DNA of 64,000 bases, taken from an uncultured Eubacterium sp. (GTDB lineage Bacteria > Bacillota > Clostridia > Lachnospirales > Lachnospiraceae). Shown piece by piece: positions 19,098-28,437 of the stretch. The stretch's first letter is position 1. Every line of letters begins with the position of its first letter. The stretch covers positions 1 through 64,000 of the forward strand of contig CAJTRZ010000007.1 of NCBI GenBank assembly GCA_910578975.1, read 5' to 3'. A program made the position numbers and the translations under genes. The notes under the pieces were generated by a model. The model had not been told where the DNA came from and did no database searches. It saw nothing but the letters and a program-made list of their open reading frames with translations.

Positions 19098-22000
19098 TTA
19101 CACTATTGCAAATTTAGAACTATGTGTATCTTTATATTCTATTTTTACATTATATGGTTTTAACTCTCCACATTGTTGCAAATAATATCCTACATTGTTA
19201 GCAATCCCTGCAAAACTTGACCAACTTCTTACTTCCGTAAAATCATATATATCACTTATACATATCTCTGTCTTCCACATATTCCCTTTTAGCTTTTTTG
19301 CATGCACTACTACTTTTACATGTTGCAATGAATAATACAAATCTCTATCATTATTAAACTCGTATGAATTTCGAACAAAAAAAACATCTGTAAGACCTTT
19401 TTTTTGAAGTACTTTTAAACAAGTTGATATATACATTGTAAAAGCAATAGATCTTTTTATTTTTTTAATAGCAATTTCCTTGGTTGCTTTCGACAAACCC
19501 TTTCCCTTCCCATACAATGCATGCTTAAACATAGCTTTTGATAATTTATAGCCTTTAAATGTTAAAAAAGCACTTGCTGCCAACCATACTGAATTTTTCA
19601 AAACCTTTAACGACATTCGTGGATTAACTATAATAAGCCTTCCATCTTTATCTATATATTTATTTGGATTATTTACACAATATATGTATATATTAGAATA
19701 AAATATGTTTCCATTATTTAATTCTTCCAAACTAGTATCATCCGCATTCAAAAACCTGCCAATCTCAGCATCATAATACCTGCTCTGAAGATAATAAAAT
19801 CCACTCTCATCATCACGGTAATATCCCCTGTAAGTGATATGGTTCAGATTATACGGTGTCTCATATCCTTCATAACACATCTTACCGGTAACATTTCCCC
19901 ATGCATCATAAGCATACTTCGCAATCTCCGCTCCTCTCGAATCAAGCAGTCCAATCACGTCACCCTGCAGGTTCTTCTCATAGTACACCCTCGTCTTCTT
20001 CAAACTGTTATCCATACCGGATATTTCAGAATACTCGAAACCTGCCACCTGATTATTAGCATCAAAGAAATACCAGATGTCATACTTCTTTCCTGTAGAT
20101 TTATATGTAACCGTCTCTCTTATCAGCCTGTTCTCATCCCACTCATAATCCGTGGTTGTTTGCTCCGTTTCCTTATACGTCCTCAGACCATCTTTATTAT
20201 ATTTATATCTCACTTCCAAACCATTGTCCAGAACAATCTTCGCCAGCTGTCTTCCCCTCTCCCACTGGAACTCCATTCCGTTCCAGTATTCCACAGGATT
20301 TCCAACTCTGTCGTAAGAAATGCTGTTTCCAGCATAAGATGTCAGCTGGTCAGACCACTGTATATTTTCATATTCAGAATACTTTACACTTCCCTGTACA
20401 GATATCTTATTTCCACTCTCATTCAACGGATACTTCCAATCCGCATGGATGTTTCCCGTTGTATTATAAACATACTCGTGACATTCATTTATCGTGTAAT
20501 CCTTCTGTGCCGTCAGTCTTCCATGCGCATCATATGTATACTCATAAAGCTTCTTCCCACTCTCGCTGATATCTGTAATATTTCCTGCCAGATCATAAGT
20601 ATATTCAAACGCCTTGTCTTCCGCATAAATATCCACATCAAAAGTTGTCTTTATATTCGACACCTCTTTTTCCGTCATCTTTAATATATTTTTCTTATAA
20701 CTATCCGAATAAAGGGTCGATATGGCATTCTTTCCCTCATTTGATGTTTCTGTGGTAAATTTATCATTATTAAACAGCGTGTTTGACGCAACACTTTTAC
20801 TCTCATCTGAATTGTCTGTTTTGTAAACAGATGTATATGTAGTATTGTTGCTTTTTAAATCTTTAAATGTATAAGCTGTATTTGTAGTTGATATACTTCC
20901 ATCTTCATTTTCTGATGATGTAACTTCCTTTGTAAATCCATCACTTCTTACTACTTTTGCCACATTATCCTGATAAGTATATGTATACACAACTTCTCCA
21001 GAACTTCCCGTGCCGTCTGTCAGTTTTAAAATCTTCCCTTCATTATTGTATTCGATTACATAACTTGCGTTTTCGCTTGCATTATAATATATCTTATCTT
21101 CTGCTGCCACTTCGGTCAGGTTTCCTTCCGTTCTCTTAAATGTTGTTGTGACAGTTTTTATACTCTGGTTATTACCATATGATGTAACATTTTCTTTTTT
21201 GTCAATAACACCTCCATCTTGAATACCTGATGTATCTCCCTCTGTTCCCGCATGGTTTTCCACAACTCTTTTCTCATACTGAATCAGTTTGTCATTACCT
21301 ACTTTCAGTTCTGACATTTCTCCATTCTCATAAGTCATGGTATACTTTGTAGACTGGTCACAGATAAACGTTACGTTTCCGTCTGCATCATAAGTATATG
21401 TAATGCAGATAGTCTGTTCACCATTTGGGTCATACACTTTATCATATGCTTCTATGATTGCGGTATTGTTCCCTTTCTCGTCATAGAAATATTTCATTGT
21501 TTTATTTAATGTTGTGCTTCCATAATCCATTTTAATCTGTCTGATATTTCCACGGTAAATATTTGTAATGTATGTGGTAGTTACTCCGTCTTCCGTCTCG
21601 GAATACTCTCTGTCATATAATCCTTTTTGCACTTTTGCTGCTGCCGCTTTTGCCGGATTAGTGTGTCCTGATGTTTTTCTCGGACTGCTGTCTCCCTTAT
21701 CATTGGTTCCATCAAAGTCTGAATCTTTCAGATATGGATCTGTTCCTTCCTGATATTCCTTTAAGTCTGTCCAGCCGTCCCCATCACTGTCTTTTCCTTC
21801 CTCATTCGCAATCGCCGGGTCTGTTCCTAAAGTAAATACCTCATAGGAATCCGGGAAACCGTCCTTGTCAGTATCTAAATCATATATCTTGTTGCCGTCC
21901 TCATCTACACCTGTTTCTGTATTCCACAAGGTTTTGAAATCCCAGATTTCATAGCCGTCTTCCAAACCATCTCCATCAGTATCTATCGTTGTCTGATCAT

Positions 22001-23822
22001 AAGTAACTGTTATCACATCATTTCCATTCTCATCCTTTGACGTCTCTTCCATCCTGCCAAAAGAAACAATATTTGTCACTTTTGCCGTTCCATCTGCATA
22101 GGACACACATAATCTTAAATCTACTGTATCCTCGATATCTTTTACCGGTAACGACAATGTATTGGAAACTGTAGTATCTGTTGTAATACAGGAAAAACAC
22201 TTCTCTTTTGCTTCCCTTTTAAATAGTTTTATCCCTCTGATATTACCATTTGAACCCGTATCATCCTCTGACTCTGATAGTTTTACTTCAATTGTTTTTT
22301 CCTCATCATTATACTCCGCTTCCATAGATACAGTTCCATCATATCCCTGTAATTCAGAATAAGTAATATCTAATGACATTCCATAACTCGTCCAATATTT
22401 GTCTAATACTGTTTCTCCATACTCATCCGTATTTCCATATATTCTAACTCCTGTTCCTTCTTCTTTTGCCGTCAATACAAGCCCCATATTTTCGATACTT
22501 CCACTTACAATCCCCTGTGCCCATTCTGTTATGTCTATTGCCTGCATTGTCTTATTTACTCCTGTACATTTCACTTCTCCCCACACTTTTTCACTCATTG
22601 AGGGCTGATTATTCCATGTAATTGTGGTATCATTCCACTTTTCTTCCGGATTTCTTACTTCTACAGTAGCCGGCATAAATGAAGTGTCATTTTCTCTAAA
22701 ACATAAATGAGCCTGTTCTACATAAGCCTGATTTATATTCCTATGACTCGTTTCAAAATATGGGTCTTCCAATTCAAAAAATATATAAGCTCTCTGTTCA
22801 CTTCCTTCATACGGCGGTCTTGTATTACATTTATTCTCTATTGAAAAAATGTCACCTTGAAGATTAGAATTAGCAATATACTGCATGCTGTTTACTAAAG
22901 CTGTTTTCATTTTTCCAAGTTTCCACATAACACTTGGATCTATAGTTATAGGATATTCTGCTTCTTTCAGATAATTTTTATCTACAATTACTTCCAATCT
23001 ATAACCATTATCTTCTTTCATCAGTTCATATTTAACCTCTTTATACAATATATTTCCGCTTGCATCTATAATATTCGGTGCTTCAATATACGCCTTAACG
23101 TTTTTTTCCTCATGCAGATATATTCTTCCAGTCGTTTTATCATATGCAGGTTCTAATCCATTCAAATCCAGCTGAAACGAAAATCTATTATTTTCTGTTT
23201 CTTCATTTATTACGATATCTTCTTTCACACCATTGTTTAAAGAAGTATAGATGTACTCTACCCGTCTGTCTTCTGTTGTATATGTCAGCTTATTTTCTTC
23301 CGTTTCGTCCATTGCTACTTTTTTATCTTTACCCAACTCTGGACAGAAAGATATTGTGTTACCCTCTTTCTTCAAAATGACTGGGGTATCATTTCTTATT
23401 TCTTCTGGAAAATACTGCTTTGAATCTCCTTGTTTATTGACTTTTACATAAGCATTCTGATGTTCTTTTCTTATGTTTTTTAACTCTTTCCTATCAATAT
23501 TGCTTAGCGTTGTTAAGTTGCTGTCATAATCTATCAGTTCCCCTTCATTTTCATACCTTACATTTTCTCCATATATCTCTAGTTTTTTTGACCCATTACT
23601 TAATAAATATGTATTAGAATTTTCCGTCCGTTCATCTATCAATTCCTTTACAACTGTTACTTTTTTTTCTATTCTTTTGCTTTCCTTTGCTCTCTCCTGT
23701 GCTGCATAAATGAATTGTGACATCATATTCAGATTTATTCCTGTTGTCACTAATGCCACGATTAGTAGTAACGATATCACTCTTCTTTTGACTTTCCATA
23801 CGTATCTCATTTGTTTCTTCAT
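19098..23822 (-). CDS. RHS/YD-repeat polymorphic toxin with DNRLRE and thrombospondin-3-like repeats
   Basis: A 1574-residue exported protein. N-terminal signal (residues 1-42, ending Y-A-A-Q). Residues about 290-475 match a DNRLRE-type stalk domain. Residues about 610-715 hold Ca-binding D-x-D-x-D-G repeats (D-T-D-G-D-G-L, D-T-D-K-D-G-F, D-S-D-G-D-G-W), the thrombospondin type 3 pattern. YD repeats run from about 720 to 1300, then the RHS core R-Y-Y-D-A-E-I-G-R-F-L-N near 1350 ending in Y-I-D-K-D-G-R. After this boundary comes a unique 180-residue C-terminus with a hydrophobic, Lys-rich first half and a W/Y/D-rich second half, the expected place of the delivered toxin. I do not recognise the toxin fold. 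AAGGAGG eight bases before the ATG fixes the start. Confidence 0.88.
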   Translation of the reverse strand: MKKQMRYVWKVKRRVISLLLIVALVTTGINLNMMSQFIYAAQERAKESKRIEKKVTVVKELIDERTENSNTYLLSNGSKKLEIYGENVRYENEGELIDYDSNLTTLSNIDRKELKNIRKEHQNAYVKVNKQGDSKQYFPEEIRNDTPVILKKEGNTISFCPELGKDKKVAMDETEENKLTYTTEDRRVEYIYTSLNNGVKEDIVINEETENNRFSFQLDLNGLEPAYDKTTGRIYLHEEKNVKAYIEAPNIIDASGNILYKEVKYELMKEDNGYRLEVIVDKNYLKEAEYPITIDPSVMWKLGKMKTALVNSMQYIANSNLQGDIFSIENKCNTRPPYEGSEQRAYIFFELEDPYFETSHRNINQAYVEQAHLCFRENDTSFMPATVEVRNPEEKWNDTTITWNNQPSMSEKVWGEVKCTGVNKTMQAIDITEWAQGIVSGSIENMGLVLTAKEEGTGVRIYGNTDEYGETVLDKYWTSYGMSLDITYSELQGYDGTVSMEAEYNDEEKTIEVKLSESEDDTGSNGNIRGIKLFKREAKEKCFSCITTDTTVSNTLSLPVKDIEDTVDLRLCVSYADGTAKVTNIVSFGRMEETSKDENGNDVITVTYDQTTIDTDGDGLEDGYEIWDFKTLWNTETGVDEDGNKIYDLDTDKDGFPDSYEVFTLGTDPAIANEEGKDSDGDGWTDLKEYQEGTDPYLKDSDFDGTNDKGDSSPRKTSGHTNPAKAAAAKVQKGLYDREYSETEDGVTTTYITNIYRGNIRQIKMDYGSTTLNKTMKYFYDEKGNNTAIIEAYDKVYDPNGEQTICITYTYDADGNVTFICDQSTKYTMTYENGEMSELKVGNDKLIQYEKRVVENHAGTEGDTSGIQDGGVIDKKENVTSYGNNQSIKTVTTTFKRTEGNLTEVAAEDKIYYNASENASYVIEYNNEGKILKLTDGTGSSGEVVYTYTYQDNVAKVVRSDGFTKEVTSSENEDGSISTTNTAYTFKDLKSNNTTYTSVYKTDNSDESKSVASNTLFNNDKFTTETSNEGKNAISTLYSDSYKKNILKMTEKEVSNIKTTFDVDIYAEDKAFEYTYDLAGNITDISESGKKLYEYTYDAHGRLTAQKDYTINECHEYVYNTTGNIHADWKYPLNESGNKISVQGSVKYSEYENIQWSDQLTSYAGNSISYDRVGNPVEYWNGMEFQWERGRQLAKIVLDNGLEVRYKYNKDGLRTYKETEQTTTDYEWDENRLIRETVTYKSTGKKYDIWYFFDANNQVAGFEYSEISGMDNSLKKTRVYYEKNLQGDVIGLLDSRGAEIAKYAYDAWGNVTGKMCYEGYETPYNLNHITYRGYYRDDESGFYYLQSRYYDAEIGRFLNADDTSLEELNNGNIFYSNIYIYCVNNPNKYIDKDGRLIIVNPRMSLKVLKNSVWLAASAFLTFKGYKLSKAMFKHALYGKGKGLSKATKEIAIKKIKRSIAFTMYISTCLKVLQKKGLTDVFFVRNSYEFNNDRDLYYSLQHVKVVVHAKKLKGNMWKTEICISDIYDFTEVRSWSSFAGIANNVGYYLQQCGELKPYNVKIEYKDTHSSKFAIV

Positions 23823-24016
23823 AGATATTTCCTCCTTTTGTAATCACCATTTTTTTCATTGTAACTTTAATATTTCTAGGGTGGAAATAACTATTGGTAT
23901 ACATTTTTCAATATTTTTTATATCAAAACGATTTTATTTAAATATTTTATAAAAATAAAAACCATAAATATAAAATTTGCTTAATTCTCTATCTATGATT
24001 CTTATTTCTATCATTT

Positions 24017-25918
24017 TTACAATTTTATGAAATTATGCTTCAATCCCAATTTATCCGCCATAACTTTTTCTCTTGTATGACAAGAAAACAAAATTACCTG
24101 ATCCATATTCTCCGACATAAATTTTAATGTATTCCCCATACGCTTGTTATCATACATAACAAAAGCATCATCTAACAAAATCGGTTTTTTATCCTTTTCA
24201 AAGATAATATCTGCTGCTGCAAGGCGTAGTGCCATATATATCTGCTCTATCGTTCCCTTGCTCAGTCTTGATGCCAATATCAACGCTTTCCTACTATTTA
24301 CGGAAATGTTCAATCTTTCATCAATCGTCAGTTTGTCATATTTTCCATTGGTTATCTGCGCCATGTAATAGGATGCTCTCTCATTTAGTTTCTTTCCAAA
24401 ACTATTTCGTATTTCATTAGCAATCTCTTCGATATTTTTCTTTGCCTCTTCTATGGCGTCAATCTCAATCTTAGCATTTTTAATATTATTGAGACGCTCC
24501 TTGAGCTCATCAAGTCGTTTTTCTGTCTGAATATCATTTTCTTTCTTCTGCTCTAACGCCCATCTTGCTTTAGATATAGAATCATTCAATTCTCTCTCTT
24601 TTTCTTCTATCTCCTGAATGTCCTGACTATAATCCTGCGCAGTAACTTCTTTCTCTTCTTCCTGTAAAATCTGTTGCTGAGTGTTATTTAACGCTTCTTT
24701 TTTGCTATCTAACTGGCGTTTCATATATAACTCTTCATGCTTTGCCGCTTCAAGTTTATCCAATACCAGTCTCAACTCTTTCAAAGCTTCGAGTTTTTTC
24801 ATTTTACGCCTTTGATTGAAACCATAACGAATAATAGCAAAAAGCAAAAACATTGCAGCGACTCCCAGGCATACCGCCGGACGAATCCAGTACTCTTTTA
24901 ATGCCAGAAATTCAATATTACCTACAGTAAATCCAACTGCTGCCCCAATAAATGCAAGTGCTAAAATAATAAATGTAATCGGCATACTACTGCGATGAAT
25001 CACTTTATCCGATAATGCCTCCATTGTTTCACTGCTGTCTACACCCTTTTCTAACAACTGCTTTTCCAACTCTGCCTTATGTTCTCTAATCTTGTCTAAT
25101 GTTGCTGTATTTTTTTCTACTTCTGCAGTATAACTCATCACATCCTGATACAGCTTATCTTTACGTTCGTTATGCTTTGCCAGTTCCTCTAAACGCTTTT
25201 TATCCAATGTAGAAAGTTCCTTTTTTCTATCAACCAGTTTATACGCAGCCTCTTTCTTTTGTTCTACAGATGCAATAATATTATGCTGCTCTCTCTCTGA
25301 TACTTCCAACTGTTCCTTAACATTCTTCAGAGTTTTCTCTATAATTTCCTCTTCGCCAATCTTATTCTCTTGTATAATCTTTTTCTTCTGACTGTCCAAA
25401 TCGGCGAAGGCTGCTTTAATATCAATTTCCATAGATTTCGTAGTTCCCAGATTCGCAGCATAATTTTTTAATATAACTTCCAGCTCCTTATCTGTAACAC
25501 TTCCCAACTGACTGATACTAATAGTATTGTAATAACAGCTTTCATCCAACCCCATAAACAGCCGGTCAATCTCACCGGAAGAAAGCTCTATACCTGCATC
25601 TTCATTGATAACTTTAAAAGATTTATTCTGTCGATTAAAATTTCTTTCAATTCTATATGTAACTCCTTCATTTTCAATCCGCATCATGCCCTGATAATTA
25701 GATGGGTCTTCCCAAGGTTCGTATTTACTGTACAAATCCTTTCCGCTTGCTTTTCCTCTCTGTTTCTCTATTCCAAAAAGCATGCCTCTGATAAATGTAT
25801 GTATTGTAGTCTTTCCAGCCTCATTTTCTCCATAAATAATGTTGAGCCCTGGCTCCAACGGCATATCCTTATGATGAAATTTTCCAAAGTTTGTAAGTTG
25901 TATATCTTTTATAATCAT
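24017..25918 (-). CDS. YhaN-like SMC/Rad50-type ATPase with internal membrane hairpin
   Basis: N-terminal ABC half-site with Walker A G-E-N-E-A-G-K-T-T near residue 33 and Q-loop region; long coiled coils (about 160-290 and 380-500) flank two hydrophobic segments (about 305-360); the C-terminal half carries the signature L-S-K-G-T-x-x-Q-I-Y near 565 and Walker B P-I-L-L-D-D-A near 590. This is the YhaN/AAA_27 group, Rad50-like proteins that work with a YhaO-type nuclease. The membrane segments are in place of the zinc-hook apex. The start overlaps the stop of the upstream phosphoesterase gene by 4 bp (ATGA), indicating a coupled pair. Confidence 0.82.
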   Translation of the reverse strand: MIIKDIQLTNFGKFHHKDMPLEPGLNIIYGENEAGKTTIHTFIRGMLFGIEKQRGKASGKDLYSKYEPWEDPSNYQGMMRIENEGVTYRIERNFNRQNKSFKVINEDAGIELSSGEIDRLFMGLDESCYYNTISISQLGSVTDKELEVILKNYAANLGTTKSMEIDIKAAFADLDSQKKKIIQENKIGEEEIIEKTLKNVKEQLEVSEREQHNIIASVEQKKEAAYKLVDRKKELSTLDKKRLEELAKHNERKDKLYQDVMSYTAEVEKNTATLDKIREHKAELEKQLLEKGVDSSETMEALSDKVIHRSSMPITFIILALAFIGAAVGFTVGNIEFLALKEYWIRPAVCLGVAAMFLLFAIIRYGFNQRRKMKKLEALKELRLVLDKLEAAKHEELYMKRQLDSKKEALNNTQQQILQEEEKEVTAQDYSQDIQEIEEKERELNDSISKARWALEQKKENDIQTEKRLDELKERLNNIKNAKIEIDAIEEAKKNIEEIANEIRNSFGKKLNERASYYMAQITNGKYDKLTIDERLNISVNSRKALILASRLSKGTIEQIYMALRLAAADIIFEKDKKPILLDDAFVMYDNKRMGNTLKFMSENMDQVILFSCHTREKVMADKLGLKHNFIKL

Positions 25919-26979
25919 GTTTCATCCTCCATAGCGTCTAATAACGCTTTAGCGCCATAATAAAGAGTCTTTTTCTCCCGTTCATTCAAACATCCTTTAT
26001 CAAGATATCTCTCTATAAACATTCCTAAAATGTTATCGTGATTATCCTCATATAGCTCTTCAAAGTCAAAGTCCGGAACAGTTTCATCCACAATAGAGAC
26101 AATATTTCCTACCTGCTCAATATCCTTTTCCTTGATTTCAAAATCCGGATCTCTATAACCATTAAAGGTAACTTTAAACATGTTCTCCTCGCCATTCTCT
26201 GCCATCATATCATACAGTCTGTGGCGGATTTCCATGTTTGTCACTTTTGGTGTTACGGTAAAATCAATTTCTTTATAGATACGCTTTGCAAAAGGAACAA
26301 ACTCAAGTTCCAGGCCATACTTATTTATTTCTCCGTATATATAACCTCTCTTACCAATATCATTCATATCTATTGGTTCCAGAGAGCCACAATATGCCAT
26401 TCTGTTTCGCTCATCCATTTCCGGTTTATGTATATGCCCCATAGCAACATAATCAAACCCTGACATCGCAAGTTTTTTCTTATTAATGGGGATATGTTTC
26501 TCATCCCCTCCATGGGCAACTAAAATGTTTAATTTATTTATATCATCTACAATAATGTGGTCATAAAGATTCTCTTCTATTTCTGTTTCATGATAACTTA
26601 ATCCATATACACAAGTATTAATTTCTTCAATATCAACTTTCTGTATGTTACGTTCTTCCAAGAATATTACGTTTTCACTCCACTGAAAACCTTCGTAAAA
26701 AGAGCCTTTTTTTATCGCATCATGATTTCCCGCACAGATAACCACCTTCGTATCTGGTATCGTGGACAATAGATAATCGACTTCCTTTATCTCTCTTAAC
26801 AATGGCTGTCTGTGAAACAAATCTCCTGAAATAATCAACAAATCCACCGGATCCATTTTTATTTTTTTAATCAGTTTTTCAAATGTTCCCCATATTTCCT
26901 CGCCTCGATTTGCAGCCCATTCCCGCTTACTTTCAGGGTGTGCTCCCAAATGAATATCTCCTGTATGAATGAAACGCAT
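25915..26979 (-). CDS. YhaO/SbcD-like DNA repair metallophosphoesterase
   Basis: Calcineurin-like nuclease partner of the YhaN-like ATPase. Metal-binding motifs in order: H-T-G-D-I-H-L-G (start), I-S-G-D-L-F-H-R, C-A-G-N-H-D, V-A-H-G-G and M-G-H-I-H-K. 354 residues from the ATG chosen, which has TAGGAGG seven bases upstream; the frame is open a further 156 bases upstream but that stretch has no family similarity. Likely forms an Mre11/Rad50-like complex at DNA ends. Confidence 0.85.
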   Translation of the reverse strand: MRFIHTGDIHLGAHPESKREWAANRGEEIWGTFEKLIKKIKMDPVDLLIISGDLFHRQPLLREIKEVDYLLSTIPDTKVVICAGNHDAIKKGSFYEGFQWSENVIFLEERNIQKVDIEEINTCVYGLSYHETEIEENLYDHIIVDDINKLNILVAHGGDEKHIPINKKKLAMSGFDYVAMGHIHKPEMDERNRMAYCGSLEPIDMNDIGKRGYIYGEINKYGLELEFVPFAKRIYKEIDFTVTPKVTNMEIRHRLYDMMAENGEENMFKVTFNGYRDPDFEIKEKDIEQVGNIVSIVDETVPDFDFEELYEDNHDNILGMFIERYLDKGCLNEREKKTLYYGAKALLDAMEDET

Positions 26980-27221
26980 CGTTTGCCTCCTAATGCTTTC
27001 ATCAGAAGCGCCTGCACTTATCATTAAAGCACAAACTAATTGAAAGTTTCTCTCAACCTTCCTCCTGATTTTTATTATTATGAATCGTCCTACTAATCCA
27101 TATATTAGTATATCATTTATAGATAGCAGGGTCAAATTATGCCTGTATCTTTACAAAATCCAAATATAGGAATAAAATAAGTGATGATTGGACAATTTAT
27201 ATTATATACAAGGAGGATTTT

Positions 27222-28337
27222 ATGGACGAGAGAATAAAAAAACTGGCATACAATCTGGTAAACTATTCTGTTAAAGTACAGCCAGAAGAAAAAGTATACA
27301 TTCATTATATCGGCAGTGCCACTCAGGATTTGGCACGTGCTTTAGTTAAAGAGACATATGTGGCAGGCGGCGTCCCTTTTGTGCATTACACTGATCCTAC
27401 TCTACAGAGAGAAGTATTATTAAACTGCACAAAAGAACAGATGAAACTTATGGCAGAATTGGATGCAAAAGAAATGTCAGAGATGGACTGTTATATTGCA
27501 GTGCGTGGTTCTGATAATATTGCAGAACTGTCAGATGTTCCAGAAGAACAGATGCATTATTACGAAACTATTTATCAAACAAAAGTACACCACGATATTC
27601 GTGTTCCAAAAACAAAATGGGTCGTTCTACGCTATCCAAATTATTCTATGGCACAGTTATCTAATATGTCGCTCGAAGCATTTGAAGATTTTTATTTTGA
27701 TGTTTGTACAATGGACTATAGCAAAATGGGAAAGGCAATGGAAAGTCTGGTAAATCTTATGAATAGAACAGATAGCGTTCATATGACAGGACCTGGCACA
27801 GACATTACTTTCTCTATTAAAGACATTCCTGCAATTCCATGTGCCGGTAACATGAATATTCCTGACGGTGAAGTATACACTGCGCCAGTCCGTGATTCTG
27901 TAAATGGCACCATCAGTTATAACACACCAAGTGTACTTCAGGGATTTACTTTTGAAAATATCAAATTAACTTTTAAAGATGGTAAAATTATCGAAGCGAC
28001 TGCCAATGACACAGAACGTATCAATAAAATTTTTGACACAGACGAAGGTGCAAGGTATATTGGCGAGTTTGCTATTGGTGTAAATCCGTATGTGACAAAG
28101 CCAATGAAAGATATTTTGTTTGATGAGAAAATTAAAGGTTCTATTCATTTTACACCAGGTAACTGCTATGACGAAGCTCCTAATGGCAACAAGTCTGCAA
28201 TTCACTGGGATTTAGTATGGATACAGACTCCTGAGTATGGCGGTGGAGAAATCTATTTTGATGATGTCCTGATTCGAAAAGATGGTAGATTTGTCATTCC
28301 GGAGCTTGAATGTTTAAATCCCGAAAATTTACTTTAA
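27222..28337 (+). CDS. M29 family aminopeptidase (AmpS/PepS type)
   Basis: Cytosolic metallo-aminopeptidase of 371 residues. The expected metal ligands are visible: Glu in N-I-P-D-G-E-V-Y-T-A-P, Glu in I-G-E-F-A-I-G-V-N-P, His in S-I-H-F-T-P-G and H-W-D-L-V near the C-terminus. AAGGAGG precedes the ATG. Single gene, transcribed away from the yha pair, with a strong terminator. Confidence 0.92.
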   Translation: MDERIKKLAYNLVNYSVKVQPEEKVYIHYIGSATQDLARALVKETYVAGGVPFVHYTDPTLQREVLLNCTKEQMKLMAELDAKEMSEMDCYIAVRGSDNIAELSDVPEEQMHYYETIYQTKVHHDIRVPKTKWVVLRYPNYSMAQLSNMSLEAFEDFYFDVCTMDYSKMGKAMESLVNLMNRTDSVHMTGPGTDITFSIKDIPAIPCAGNMNIPDGEVYTAPVRDSVNGTISYNTPSVLQGFTFENIKLTFKDGKIIEATANDTERINKIFDTDEGARYIGEFAIGVNPYVTKPMKDILFDEKIKGSIHFTPGNCYDEAPNGNKSAIHWDLVWIQTPEYGGGEIYFDDVLIRKDGRFVIPELECLNPENLL

Positions 28338-28375
28338 TCCTTTTTATAATATTAACAATAAACTTGCTATTAAGT

Positions 28376-28410
28376 AAAAATGCACACGACAATCTGCCGT
28401 GTGCATTTTT
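28376..28410. terminator. Bidirectional terminator between the aminopeptidase and the 708-residue protein gene
   Basis: Stem AAAAATGCACACG / CGTGTGCATTTTT with a 9-base loop. A-run and T-run on opposite sides serve both convergent genes. Confidence 0.9.
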
Positions 28411-28437
28411 GCTTATATATCCAATTGTTCCTTTATA

